DNA of 46,360 bases from JACQFK01 sp964619955. GTDB lineage: Bacteria; Planctomycetota; MHYJ01; JACPRB01. Positions 1 to 8,276 of this stretch are shown one piece after another. The stretch is taken from NCBI GenBank assembly GCA_964619955.1, contig CAZUJF010000042.1:1-46360 (forward strand), written 5' to 3'. The number at the start of each line of letters is the position of its first letter. Position 1 is the stretch's first letter. The translations under genes and the position numbers were made by a program. The notes beneath the pieces were generated by a model that was given only the letters and a program-made list of their open reading frames with translations, was not told the DNA's origin and did no database searches.

Positions 1-274
1 CCGGATAGGGCAATAATTTCCGGAAAAGCAGGGCAAGAATATCTGGAACCTGCAGTGAACGGGTTTCTTTCGCACGCAGGTACCCGGTGGCCAGTATCCA
101 TGGTAGTCATGCACCCCAGACGCCAATTTTTCCATGGCCTGCGCGGCTGGGTGAAGCGCCATCTCCTGGAGAAACGGCAGGCATTTCAGGACAGCAGGTA
201 GCCTCCGATTCCCACCTCTTGGGACCGGGGGGCCCGCAAGGGTCCCCTGGTTCGCACTCTTTGAAGGAGAATGA

Positions 275-529
275 TTGGTCACCGCCCAAGTGCTTCGCCG
301 ATCCTACTCGGGGCGCCTGAAGGAAATCACGGTCCTGTCGATCGATCCGCAGACCTACCCCCAATTCTGCAAGGACAGGGACCATGCCTACCTGGCGATC
401 TCGGACGATCAGCGCCTCCGGGAGATCGTAAGCATCTGCGCGGCTGTCCTGGTCCAGCAAACCCTGTCGACAGTGTCACCCGCGCTTTCGGTCCCGGCGC
501 AGGCGCCAAGGGTTCCCCACGCCGCTTGA
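275..529 (+). CDS. Small hypothetical protein upstream of the recombinase
   Basis: I do not recognise this 84-residue protein. The TTG start at 275 is preceded by an AAGGAG Shine-Dalgarno sequence (264-269) at a good spacing. The residue mix is protein-like (mixed charged and hydrophobic stretches, e.g. 'DHAYLAISDDQRLREIV'), whereas the overlapping frame starting with ATG at 271 is proline/glycine-rich and looks like noise. The C-terminal 20 residues are low complexity. It ends 30 bases before the recombinase start and may share its transcript. An opposite-strand frame overlaps it, so its reality is only moderately supported. Confidence 0.4.
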   Translation: MVTAQVLRRSYSGRLKEITVLSIDPQTYPQFCKDRDHAYLAISDDQRLREIVSICAAVLVQQTLSTVSPALSVPAQAPRVPHAA

Positions 530-532
530 AAT

Positions 533-553
533 ATCATATTAATAAGTTATGAT
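533..553. promoter_or_regulatory. AT-rich palindrome in front of the recombinase
   Basis: ATCATA (533-538) and TATGAT (548-553) form a perfect 6-bp inverted repeat around a 9-bp AT-rich centre, ending 6 bases before the recombinase ATG. In a GC-rich setting this stands out. It could be an autoregulatory operator, part of the promoter, or part of a recombinase crossover site; the sequence does not separate these. Confidence 0.4.
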
Positions 554-559
554 AGTCAC

Positions 560-2272
560 ATGATCCGCCCCCCTAAAGACAAGTCCGAAGCGACCGCACG
601 CATCTGCCTCTACGCCCGGGTGTCGACGGACAAGCAGGCGAACAAGGAGGACGGCTCCCTCGACACGCAAATGGATCGCCTGCTCTCGTACGTCACCTTC
701 AAGCAGAGCCTGGGCGAGAAGTGGGTCATTACCGAAAAACTCATCGAGGGAGAGCGGGACGGAAAGCGTCACGGCCGGACTGGCAAGAACACCAACCGTG
801 AGGCCCTGCAACGCTTGATGGAGCTGGCCCGAGCCAGGCTCATCGACGTCGTCATCGTCACCAAGATCGACCGCATCTCGCGGAGCACGATCGACTTCCT
901 GACCATCGTGAAGGAACTCGATAGCTTGGGGACCAAGCTCGTGTCCTTACGAGAGAATATCGACCTCACCTCGCCCAGCGGAAAATTCCAAACCACCCTG
1001 CTCATCGCCCTGGCGGAACATGAGCGCGAGACGATCTCCGTCCGCACCAAGGAGAAGGTCGAGTGGCGGGCCGAGAAGGGCCTTCCCATCGGCCCGCCCC
1101 CCATCGGCTACCACATGAAGGAAAAGATGTATGAGCTGGACGAAAAGTTCGCCGCTCATATCCGGACCTGCGATCAGCTCTACCTGGAGCACGAGAGCAG
1201 CGAGGCCGTCTTTAGGGAGTTCAGCAGGCTTGGATTCCGGACTCCTCGCGGGAACCGCTACAACATCCCGATGATCTGTCGCATCCTTCGCAACCCGACC
1301 TATGCAGGAAAGATCGAGTACGAGGACGAAACCTTTGACGCGAAGTGGAAACCGCTGCGATCCCTCGAGACGCACCTGAAGATCCAGACGCTCATGGACG
1401 CCAATGACCGACGCAAGCGAAGCGCGAACCGGGAGAGCAAGGAGCACGTCTACCTGCTACAGGGCCTCCTGCGCTGCGCACGCTGCGAACACAAGATGTC
1501 GCCCAAGGCAGGCACCGGGCGGAAGGGCGTTTACTATCCGTACTACGCCTGCACCAATGCCGAGAAGTCATTGGGCGAGGCGTGCCCCCGGAACTACGTT
1601 CCCGCACAAGCGGTCGACCGCGCCGTCATCGGATTCCTGAAGAAACTTCAGCTTCAGCCGGATCTGGTCCGGAAGTTCGTTGAGGAGGCCAACGCCCTTG
1701 TTTCGGACTCCGCCGGAAGGCTTCAGCGGGACCTGGCACGGGTTCGGGAACAGCTCGCCGCCGTCCGTTCCAAACTCTCCAATCTTGCGGACGTGGTCGC
1801 CGAGCAGGGCAAGTCCGCCATGGTCAGCCTTAGCAAGAAGCTGGAAACACTCGAGATCGAGCGCCAGGAACTGGAACAGTCCGAGGCCAAGCTGCGGAAG
1901 GAAATGGAAGCAGAAGACTGTCAGATCCTTTCGGCCCACGAGCAAATCCGCACCTTGGGCCTCTTCAATCAGCTCATCGAACTGAACGAGAGCCATCCTG
2001 AGCGGATCAAGGCCATGCTCCCCCGCTTCATGAACTACGCGGTGTGGCGGGCCGAGAAGGGCGAGGGAACCTTGGAAGTCGCGCTCTTTCCCCGTCCTTT
2101 GGTCACTTCCAAAGACGTGACCCTCAAGACCATGCTCTCGGATCTGGTCACGCTCCGGGGCAAGGCGGGCGAGTGTGGCTCAGGGGCGGCTTTGGTTCGC
2201 CCACGACTATCAATTGGGGTGACCGACGGGATTCGAACCCGCGACAACCTGGGCCACAACCAGGCGCTCTAG
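560..2272 (+). CDS. Large serine recombinase (site-specific integrase)
   Basis: It catalyses DNA integration and excision through a serine nucleophile. The N-terminal resolvase domain starts 'ICLYARVSTDKQ' with the likely nucleophile Ser22 and includes the 'KIDRISRS' helix. The recombinase domain follows (about residues 170-280, 'GFRTPRGNRY'), then a zinc-ribbon ('CARC' with two later cysteines, about 305-345), then a long coiled coil (about 360-460). This is the standard order for large serine recombinases, and about 570 residues is a usual length. The last ~19 codons ('GVTDGIRTRDNL...') are the antisense of tRNA-His, so this C-terminus is created by the junction with the host tRNA. The functional protein may differ at its end in the excised form. 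Confidence 0.9.
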   Translation: MIRPPKDKSEATARICLYARVSTDKQANKEDGSLDTQMDRLLSYVTFKQSLGEKWVITEKLIEGERDGKRHGRTGKNTNREALQRLMELARARLIDVVIVTKIDRISRSTIDFLTIVKELDSLGTKLVSLRENIDLTSPSGKFQTTLLIALAEHERETISVRTKEKVEWRAEKGLPIGPPPIGYHMKEKMYELDEKFAAHIRTCDQLYLEHESSEAVFREFSRLGFRTPRGNRYNIPMICRILRNPTYAGKIEYEDETFDAKWKPLRSLETHLKIQTLMDANDRRKRSANRESKEHVYLLQGLLRCARCEHKMSPKAGTGRKGVYYPYYACTNAEKSLGEACPRNYVPAQAVDRAVIGFLKKLQLQPDLVRKFVEEANALVSDSAGRLQRDLARVREQLAAVRSKLSNLADVVAEQGKSAMVSLSKKLETLEIERQELEQSEAKLRKEMEAEDCQILSAHEQIRTLGLFNQLIELNESHPERIKAMLPRFMNYAVWRAEKGEGTLEVALFPRPLVTSKDVTLKTMLSDLVTLRGKAGECGSGAALVRPRLSIGVTDGIRTRDNLGHNQAL

Positions 2273-2291
2273 CCAGCTGAGCTACGGCCAC
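2215..2291 (-). tRNA. tRNA-His (GTG anticodon)
   Basis: Read on the minus strand from 2291, the acceptor arm GTGGCCG pairs with CGGTCAC. The anticodon stem CCTGG/CCAGG encloses TTGTGGC with anticodon GTG, and the T arm carries GGTTCGAATCC. The discriminator is C and CCA is encoded. A G lies at position -1 (2292), as expected for tRNA-His. The gene is intact although the recombinase frame overlaps its 3' half in antisense. Confidence 0.95.
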
Positions 2292-2385
2292 CACGATGCT
2301 TTGAGGGAACCCCGGGCGTGGCAAAAGCCCCGAGGCAGGGGCCCATTATAGGGATGAGGGGTTCCGAATCAACCCCCCCGCCCGA

Positions 2386-3441
2386 TCAGACGCCCGGCTT
2401 CGCCGGCGGCGCCGCCGCCGAGCCGTCCCGCGCCGTCGCCCGGAACAGCGGGGCGATCATGCGCGCCGCCGTCTCCAGGAACATCGTCTCGTCCGGCGTG
2501 AACTCGCCCACGGTCTGCGCCTGCGCGTCGAGAATGCCCACGCACGCATCGCCCACCCGGATCGGCACGCAGACCTCGGACATCACCCCCGGGATCCGGA
2601 ACAGATACATCGGGTCCCGGCGCACGTCCTTCACGTTCACCGTCTCGCCCAGCTCGAAGGCCTTCCCGATCAGCCCCGTCCCGAACTTCAGCCGCGCGCC
2701 CGTCGCGATGTTCAGCGGATGCGCGCTCGACTGCGCCAGCAGCACCAGCTCGCCCCGCTCGTAGTCCCCCCCGAAGACCGCCGCGTAATGGCCCCCGCAG
2801 GTCGTCCGCACCGCGTCCGCCACCCGCTGCAGCACCGCCTCCCGCGGCGCCACCCCGCCCAGCAGCCTCGAAATGTTGTGCAGCGCCGCCGAACGCTCCC
2901 GCCAAGTCGCCGCGTCCCGGTCCAGCTCCGCCACCCGCAGCGCGATCGCGATCTGCGCCGCGAGGAAGGACAGCAGCGGCTCGTCCGTCTTCTGGAAATA
3001 GCCGAGCTTGCAGGATTCGAAGTTGAGCACGCCCAGCAGGCGCTCGCCCGAGAGGATCGGCAGCGCCGCCTCCGATTTCACCTCGGAGTCGATCGCGAAG
3101 TAGCGCTTGTCCTTGCGCACGTCCGGCGCCACGATCGCCTGCCGCGTCACCGCCGCCGAGACGCTCAGCCCCCGGTCCTTCAGCCCGAGCCGGTGCCGCG
3201 TCGGCCGCAGCTTCTTGCCCACCACCTCGTGCTCGACCAGCGTCTGCCCGTCCGCGTCCATCAGCAGCAGCGACACCTCGTCCGCCCCCACCGCGTCGTC
3301 CGCCACCTGGCAGACCTCGTGCAGCAGCACGTCCGCGTCCGAGATCGTCAGCAGCCGCCCGATCACCTCGGGCAGCACCTTGACCGCGTCCAGCCGTTTC
3401 TTGGTCCCCGTCTTCCCCATGATGTCTGCATTGTCCCTCAT
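2386..3441 (-). CDS. Tandem GAF-domain signalling protein
   Basis: This soluble protein of about 351 residues has two GAF-type sensory domains. The first (about residues 25-180) includes 'SEAALPILSGERLLGVLNFES', a typical GAF beta-strand segment. The second (about 190-335) includes 'SEVCVPIRVGDACVGILDAQ'. No catalytic output domain (kinase, GGDEF, phosphatase) is present, so it probably senses a ligand or redox state and acts through a partner. It is divergent from rimO across a short intergenic region. The start is uncertain: ATG at 3441 follows a GGGG run, and ATG at 3420 ('MGKTGTKK') is an equally possible start. The proline/alanine-rich tail is probably disordered. Confidence 0.8.
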   Translation of the reverse strand: MRDNADIMGKTGTKKRLDAVKVLPEVIGRLLTISDADVLLHEVCQVADDAVGADEVSLLLMDADGQTLVEHEVVGKKLRPTRHRLGLKDRGLSVSAAVTRQAIVAPDVRKDKRYFAIDSEVKSEAALPILSGERLLGVLNFESCKLGYFQKTDEPLLSFLAAQIAIALRVAELDRDAATWRERSAALHNISRLLGGVAPREAVLQRVADAVRTTCGGHYAAVFGGDYERGELVLLAQSSAHPLNIATGARLKFGTGLIGKAFELGETVNVKDVRRDPMYLFRIPGVMSEVCVPIRVGDACVGILDAQAQTVGEFTPDETMFLETAARMIAPLFRATARDGSAAAPPAKPGV

Positions 3442-3524
3442 TTTCCCCGCCCTGCCCAACAAAAACCGCCTCCCGGGGATGCCCCTTGCCTCCCGCTCCC
3501 CGCTCCCCCATAATGCCCGCTCCC

Positions 3525-4862
3525 ATGAAAAACTCCCGGGTGTCCTTCGTCTCCCTCGGCTGCGCGAAGAACCTGGTGGACAGCGAGGTCCTCCTCGGCC
3601 ACCTCGCCAAGGGCGGCTTCGACCTCTGCGCGGATTACAAGCAGTCCGACGTCGTCGTCGTCAACACCTGCGGCTTCCTCGCCTCCAGCGAGCAGGAATC
3701 CATGGACACCATCGACCGCATGGTCGGGCTCAAGGGAAAGGGCCGCCTCAAGGCCGTCGTCGTCGCCGGCTGCCTGCCGCAGCGCTACGGACCGGACTTC
3801 GAGAAGCGCCTCCAGGGGGTCGACGCCGTCCTCGGCATCACCAACCGCGAGCGCATCGCCGAGGTCTGCGAATCCCTGCTCGACAAGACCAAGCCCAGGC
3901 GGATGCCCAACCTCGTCTCCAGCGACCTGCCGAAATACGAGATCGACCGCGACCGGGTCCGCCTCACCCCCAAACACAGCGCCTACGTCCGCCTCTCCGA
4001 GGGCTGCGACCACACCTGCTCCTTCTGCGTCATCCCCCAGATCCGGGGCAAGTTCCGCTCGAAGCCGATGGAGGTCATCCTCGCCGAGGTCGAGGAGCTC
4101 GCCCGCGACGGCGCCCGCGAGATCAACCTCATCGCCCAGGACGTCACCTCCTACGGCCTCGACCTCTACAAGAAGCTCGTGCTCGACGAGCTCCTCAAGA
4201 AACTCGAGCCCGTGAAGGGCGTCGAGTGGATCCGCCTGCTCTACTGCTACCCGAGCTACGTCACCGACCGGCTCATCGACGAGGTCGCGCGCAACCCCAA
4301 GGTCGTGAAGTACGTCGACATGCCCGTGCAGCACACGCGCGAACGCGTCCTGCGCGCCATGCGCCGCGGCGTGACCGAGGCCTCCCAGAAGGCCCTCGTG
4401 CGGAAATGGCGCGACAAGGTCCCCGGCCTCGTCTTCCGCACCACCGTCATCACGGGCTTCCCCGGGGAGACCGACGAGGACTTCGAGGGCCTGCTCGCGG
4501 ACCTCAAGGAGCTCCGCTTCGAGCGCCTGGGCGCCTTCCAGTACTCGCGCGAGCCGGGCTCGCGTGCGGACGCCCTCGAGGGCCACCTGCCCGACGAGGT
4601 CCGGCAGCAGCGCTTCGCCCGCGTCATGCAGCAGCAGCAGGAGCTCGCCTTCGCCCTGAACCGCTCGATGGTCAACAAACGCGTGCCGGTGATCATCGAG
4701 CGCAAGACCGGAAAGAACAGATACGAGGGCCGCACCGCGGGGGACGCGCCGGACATCGACACGATCATCACCCTCCAGGGCAAGGCGGAGCCGGGCGTGA
4801 TCCGCGAGGCCCGCGTCACGGGCTGGCAGGCCTACGACCTCATCGGGGAACTTACGGAGTAG
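3525..4862 (+). CDS. rimO: Ribosomal protein S12 methylthiotransferase RimO
   Basis: A radical-SAM enzyme that methylthiolates an aspartate of ribosomal protein S12. The N-terminal UPF0004 domain has the three [4Fe-4S] cysteines (C13 in 'SLGCAKNLVDSE', C49, C83). The radical-SAM cluster motif CxxxCxxC is C161-C165-C168 in 'SEGCDHTCSFC', followed by 'IRGKFRSKP', characteristic of RimO. A C-terminal TRAM-like domain follows (about residues 375-445). The length, 445 residues, is normal. I chose ATG 3525 because the conserved region begins immediately; upstream in-frame starts at 3486 and 3513 only add proline-rich residues. No clear Shine-Dalgarno is visible. The gene is followed after 3 bases by pgsA. 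Confidence 0.95.
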   Translation: MKNSRVSFVSLGCAKNLVDSEVLLGHLAKGGFDLCADYKQSDVVVVNTCGFLASSEQESMDTIDRMVGLKGKGRLKAVVVAGCLPQRYGPDFEKRLQGVDAVLGITNRERIAEVCESLLDKTKPRRMPNLVSSDLPKYEIDRDRVRLTPKHSAYVRLSEGCDHTCSFCVIPQIRGKFRSKPMEVILAEVEELARDGAREINLIAQDVTSYGLDLYKKLVLDELLKKLEPVKGVEWIRLLYCYPSYVTDRLIDEVARNPKVVKYVDMPVQHTRERVLRAMRRGVTEASQKALVRKWRDKVPGLVFRTTVITGFPGETDEDFEGLLADLKELRFERLGAFQYSREPGSRADALEGHLPDEVRQQRFARVMQQQQELAFALNRSMVNKRVPVIIERKTGKNRYEGRTAGDAPDIDTIITLQGKAEPGVIREARVTGWQAYDLIGELTE

Positions 4863-4865
4863 GCC

Positions 4866-5462
4866 ATGCTCCTCATGACCCTGGCCAACAAGGTCACCTC
4901 CGGCCGCTTCCTGCTGTGCATCGTCTACTACCTCCTGCTCAGCCTCTGCACCGGAAACGAGCCCGCGCAGCGCGACGTGGGGATGCTGACCACGATCTTC
5001 GTGCTCTTCCAGATCATCGCGTGGAGCGACCTGCTCGACGGCTGGCTCGCCCGCCGCTACAAGGAGGTCACCACTTTTGGTAGAATCGCGGACCCGCTGG
5101 TGGATAAGATCCTGGTCTGCGGGTCGTTCATCTACTTCCTGACGATCCGCCCGCTGGACGGGCTGTTTCCGGCGTGGTTCGTGGTGGTGGTGCTGGGGCG
5201 GGAATTCCTGGTGTCGGGGATCCGCGGCGCGGCCGAGGCGGCCGGCATCGCGTTTCCCGCGACCTTCTGGGGAAAGGCCAAGACCCTCGTGCAGAACGTG
5301 ACGGTCGGGACCGCGATCGGCTATGCCGCCTGGCTTCCGGACTCCGCCCGCACCCGCACGGTCACCCTGGTCTTCATGTGGGCCTCCCTGGTCTCCACCG
5401 TGCTCTCCGGCCTGACCTACGTCCTGGCCGCGCGGCGTCTCCTCGGAAGCGGGAAGGTATAG
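4866..5462 (+). CDS. pgsA: CDP-diacylglycerol--glycerol-3-phosphate 3-phosphatidyltransferase
   Basis: This integral membrane enzyme makes phosphatidylglycerol phosphate, the first committed step of phosphatidylglycerol synthesis. The CDP-alcohol phosphatidyltransferase signature is complete: D55-x2-D58-G59-x2-A62-R63-x8-G72-x3-D76-x3-D80, in 'DLLDGWLARRYKEV' and 'GRIADPLVD'. Several hydrophobic segments span the protein. It is 198 residues, a normal size. It starts 3 bases after rimO and ends 3 bases before the phosphatase gene, so all three are probably one transcript. Other CDP-alcohol transferases (e.g. synthesising other head groups) share the motif; PgsA is the best guess from length. 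Confidence 0.88.
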   Translation: MLLMTLANKVTSGRFLLCIVYYLLLSLCTGNEPAQRDVGMLTTIFVLFQIIAWSDLLDGWLARRYKEVTTFGRIADPLVDKILVCGSFIYFLTIRPLDGLFPAWFVVVVLGREFLVSGIRGAAEAAGIAFPATFWGKAKTLVQNVTVGTAIGYAAWLPDSARTRTVTLVFMWASLVSTVLSGLTYVLAARRLLGSGKV

Positions 5463-5465
5463 GCC

Positions 5466-7349
5466 ATGGCCGAAGACTCGAAGCCCTCCCAGCGGCGGCA
5501 GCCGCCCGCCAAGAAGGGCAGTTCCAGCCGCCTGAACGTGCCCGCGCCGAAGCCCTCCTCCTCGCCCCGCGTCCCCGTGCCCGGGACCACCCGCAAGGTC
5601 CCCGCGGCCGCGCCGGCCGCCTCGGGCCCCGAGGTCGTCGCCTCGAGCGACGACGTCGAGGTCTCCCAGGTCCGCCAGAAGGTGGGCAGCCAGTCCGGCG
5701 CCGCCAGGGGGCTCTCGCTCCGCTGGAAGATCGTGCTCAGCATGACCGGCCTCACGATCCTCACCGCGGTGCTGATCTTCTTCGTCGTCTACTCGAAGGC
5801 CGTCACGCAGCTCAGCGGGGAGATCGACGCCAAGGGCGTCCGGCTCTGCCGCATCCTGTCCACCATCGACTCCGTCTACTGGCGCAGCGCGATCGGGGGG
5901 AACCGGGAGTTCCGGAAGAAGGCCGTGGATCAGTTCCTCGCGGGCTTCTCCGGGGACCGCGACCCCGCCGCGCGGGACCGCCTCTTCCGCGCCAACCCGG
6001 ATCTCAAGGCCCTCTACGAGAAACTGCTCGACCCCCTGGGCACCCTCACCCCCCTCAAGGGCGGCCCCAAGGAGTTCGGGCCCGGCTCCGACATCCTGCA
6101 GATCTCGGTCCTCGACCGCAACGTATCCGACGGCGGCAGCGTCGAGGCCGTCGCCGGCTACGGCGACAAGGGCATCACCATCTACGGCGGCTCCAAGCGG
6201 ACGGACCCCTCGGGCGTCGCCATCAGCGAAGGGCGGGACAAGGCCAGCGAGGAGGAGGTCCGCCTCTTCACGCTCGAGAAGGTCCTGCCCGACACCAAGC
6301 TCCAGTTCAGCATCATCCTCTCGATGGCGGCCATCAACGACGCCCGCAGCTCCCTCCGCACGGCCATCCTGCTCCCGGTCCTCATCGCCGTCCTCCTGGG
6401 CACCGGCATCGCCTTCTGGCTCTCCACCCTGATCACCGAACCGGTGAAGACCCTGATGCGCGACATGGACGAGGTGTCCGGGGGCAATCTCGAGCACAAG
6501 ACGCGGCCGCGCTCCAAGGACGAGATCGGGCAGCTCGCCTTCACGTTCAACAAGATGACCCAGGCCCTCAGCACGGCCCACAAGCAGGAGATGGAGAGCC
6601 GGGCCCTCGAACACGAACTCGTGATCGCCAGCGAGATCCAGTCCAACCTGGTCCCCAAGCGCATGCTCAAGGTGCCCGGCTACGACGTGAGCGCCTACTA
6701 CCGCCCCTCGAAGGCGGTGGGCGGCGACTACTACGATTTCATCCAGATCGACGAGGACAACGAGGGCATCATCGTCGCCGACGTCTCCGGCAAGGGCATC
6801 CCGGGCTCGCTCGTCATGACGATGGCCCGCGCCTTCATCCGGATGGAGGCCGAACGCAGCCGGAACACCTCCCCCGCGGACACCCTGATCCGGGCCAACC
6901 GCATGCTGGCCCAGGACATCAAAAAGGGCATGTTCGTCACCGGTCTCTACGCTATACTTAACAAGAAGACCCACGAACTGAGGGTGGCCAGCGCGGGGCA
7001 CAACCCCATGCTGGTCTGGCGGGCCGCCTCGAACAAGGTGGAGCTCGTCAATCCCAACGGGATCGCCCTCGGATTCGATAAAGGTCCGGTCTTTGAACGG
7101 ACGATCAAGGAGGAGCGGGTCGTGCTGGAGCACGGCGACCGCATCGTCCTCTTCACGGACGGGACCGTGGAGGCGATGGACGAGGACAACAAGGAATTCG
7201 GGGACGAGCCCTTCAACGACCTGGTCAGGGACCTCGCGCCCCGGGATTCGAACCAGATGTTGAACCTGATCGTGCGCGCCCTCGACGAACATCGGGGGAA
7301 CGCGGAGCAATCGGACGACATTACGATCGTCACCCTGCGGTATCTCTAG
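5466..7349 (+). CDS. Membrane PP2C/SpoIIE-type Ser phosphatase with HAMP domain (RsbU-like)
   Basis: A 627-residue sensor phosphatase likely to dephosphorylate a STAS anti-anti-sigma protein. Residues 1-85 are a proline/serine-rich cytoplasmic tail, TM1 is about 88-110, and a periplasmic sensor region spans about 111-298. TM2 is about 299-323, HAMP about 320-372, and the SpoIIE/PP2C domain about 385-625. Metal-binding acidic motifs are present: 'GGDYYDF' (D421), 'ADVSGKG' (D439), 'VLFTDGTVEA' and the terminal 'SDDITIVTL'. It is followed by an RsbW-like kinase and a STAS protein in the same direction, making a complete partner-switching set with this as the input phosphatase. The ligand of the periplasmic part is unknown. 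Confidence 0.93.
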   Translation: MAEDSKPSQRRQPPAKKGSSSRLNVPAPKPSSSPRVPVPGTTRKVPAAAPAASGPEVVASSDDVEVSQVRQKVGSQSGAARGLSLRWKIVLSMTGLTILTAVLIFFVVYSKAVTQLSGEIDAKGVRLCRILSTIDSVYWRSAIGGNREFRKKAVDQFLAGFSGDRDPAARDRLFRANPDLKALYEKLLDPLGTLTPLKGGPKEFGPGSDILQISVLDRNVSDGGSVEAVAGYGDKGITIYGGSKRTDPSGVAISEGRDKASEEEVRLFTLEKVLPDTKLQFSIILSMAAINDARSSLRTAILLPVLIAVLLGTGIAFWLSTLITEPVKTLMRDMDEVSGGNLEHKTRPRSKDEIGQLAFTFNKMTQALSTAHKQEMESRALEHELVIASEIQSNLVPKRMLKVPGYDVSAYYRPSKAVGGDYYDFIQIDEDNEGIIVADVSGKGIPGSLVMTMARAFIRMEAERSRNTSPADTLIRANRMLAQDIKKGMFVTGLYAILNKKTHELRVASAGHNPMLVWRAASNKVELVNPNGIALGFDKGPVFERTIKEERVVLEHGDRIVLFTDGTVEAMDEDNKEFGDEPFNDLVRDLAPRDSNQMLNLIVRALDEHRGNAEQSDDITIVTLRYL

Positions 7350-7369
7350 GAAGCGCGGACGGAACGGGC

Positions 7370-7795
7370 ATGGGCGAGACCCTGAAGGACCGGCTGGTCG
7401 TCACCAACGACACCAAGCACCTCATCTTGGTGCGCGATTTCGTCTCCCGTCTCATCAAACAGAGCCGCCTGGCCCCCGCGGACGAGAACAAGATCATCCT
7501 GGCCGTCGACGAGGCGGTCACCAACATCATCGAGCACGGCTACGACGAGGGGGCCGAGGGCACCATCGAGCTGGAGATCGAGGTCGCCGAGAACCGCTTC
7601 ACGACCATCGTCCGGGACACCGGCCGCATCTTCAACCCCGAGTCCATCCCCAATCCGGACATGAAGGACCACGTCCGCCGGGGCCACAAGAAGGGCCTCG
7701 GGATCTTCCTGATGCGGCAGATCATGGACGAGGTCCGCTACAAGTTCAAAGACGGCGTCAAAAATGAACTCACCCTGGTCAAATACATCCGATAG
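7370..7795 (+). CDS. Anti-sigma/serine-protein kinase, RsbW-like (HATPase_c)
   Basis: A 141-residue GHKL-fold ATPase of the RsbW/SpoIIAB type, which phosphorylates a STAS antagonist and, when free, holds a sigma factor or other client. The N-box is 'AVDEAVTNIIEHGY' (E48, N52), the G1 box 'VRDTGRIFNP' (D83, G85), and the G2-like box 'GHKKGLGIFLMRQIMDEV' (105-122). It lies 20 bases after the phosphatase gene and 12 bases before the STAS gene. No sigma-factor gene is adjacent, so the client is encoded elsewhere or is not a sigma factor. Confidence 0.92.
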   Translation: MGETLKDRLVVTNDTKHLILVRDFVSRLIKQSRLAPADENKIILAVDEAVTNIIEHGYDEGAEGTIELEIEVAENRFTTIVRDTGRIFNPESIPNPDMKDHVRRGHKKGLGIFLMRQIMDEVRYKFKDGVKNELTLVKYIR

Positions 7796-7807
7796 GATGC
7801 CTGAACT

Positions 7808-8155
7808 ATGCCTGCCTTCCAGATCCTGAAAGAAAAGCTGCCGCCGGGGATCGTCTTCCTGACGGTGCGCGGGTTCCTCGACGCCCACACGTTCGAGGAG
7901 CTGGAGCGCACGATCAACGACATCTTCGAGGACGGCATCTACAAGCTGGGCGTCGACCTCTCGGGCCTCGATTACATCTCGTCCGCCGGCGCGGGCGTCT
8001 TCATCGGCGCCATCGGCACCGCCCAGGAGAACGAGGGCAACATCATCCTGATGCGCCCCAGCCCCAACGTGAAGGAGGTCTTCGACCTCCTGGGCCTCTC
8101 CCAGATCTTCACGTTCAAGGACACGCGCGACGAGGCCGCCAAGGCCCTGAAGTAA
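7808..8155 (+). CDS. STAS-domain anti-sigma factor antagonist
   Basis: A 115-residue single STAS domain of the SpoIIAA/RsbV type. The segment 'LSGLDYISSAGAGVFIG' carries the serine pair S58/S59 at the place of the kinase-target serine in the family, here in an SSAG context instead of the usual SSG. It should be phosphorylated by the upstream RsbW-like kinase and dephosphorylated by the upstream PP2C protein. It is the last gene of the module and is followed by a strong hairpin (8198-8233). Confidence 0.92.
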   Translation: MPAFQILKEKLPPGIVFLTVRGFLDAHTFEELERTINDIFEDGIYKLGVDLSGLDYISSAGAGVFIGAIGTAQENEGNIILMRPSPNVKEVFDLLGLSQIFTFKDTRDEAAKALK

Positions 8156-8197
8156 GTCGCCCCTCCGCGCCGATAGATCTCTTGTGGTGAGCCCGCT

Positions 8198-8233
8198 CTG
8201 ATTCCCTGGCTGCAGCGCAGCCGGGGGAATCAG
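8198..8233. terminator. Stem-loop after the partner-switching module
   Basis: CTGATTCCC (8198-8206) pairs with GGGAATCAG (8225-8233), with a further GGCT/AGCC inside. It lies 42 bases after the STAS stop codon and before the next gene. There is no T-tract, so factor-independent termination is plausible but not certain. Confidence 0.6.
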
Positions 8234-8276
8234 GCGTGCCGAACCGCCAGAGTTCCACGCACGGGAGATGCTCCGT

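Larger units (their letters stand above)
1..2214. mobile_element. End of an integrated element abutting tRNA-His
   Basis: The segment carries a large serine recombinase gene and ends exactly where the 3' end of an intact tRNA-His gene (minus strand) begins. This is a common layout for tRNA-targeted integrated elements. Base composition is less GC-extreme than in the core to the right, and short AT-rich stretches appear (around 530-555). The element extends left beyond the window. No second copy of the tRNA end is visible here, so the boundary is inferred from gene content and the tRNA junction. Confidence 0.55.

Noticed and set aside
107..460. Minus-strand frame in the left element
   Set aside because: It lacks a ribosome binding site and overlaps the better supported 275-529 frame.
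3438..7310. A 1290-codon open frame opposite rimO-pgsA-phosphatase
   Set aside because: It is the antisense of three well recognised genes and shows a repetitive Asp/Val/Leu/Gly composition, typical of GC-rich antisense frames.
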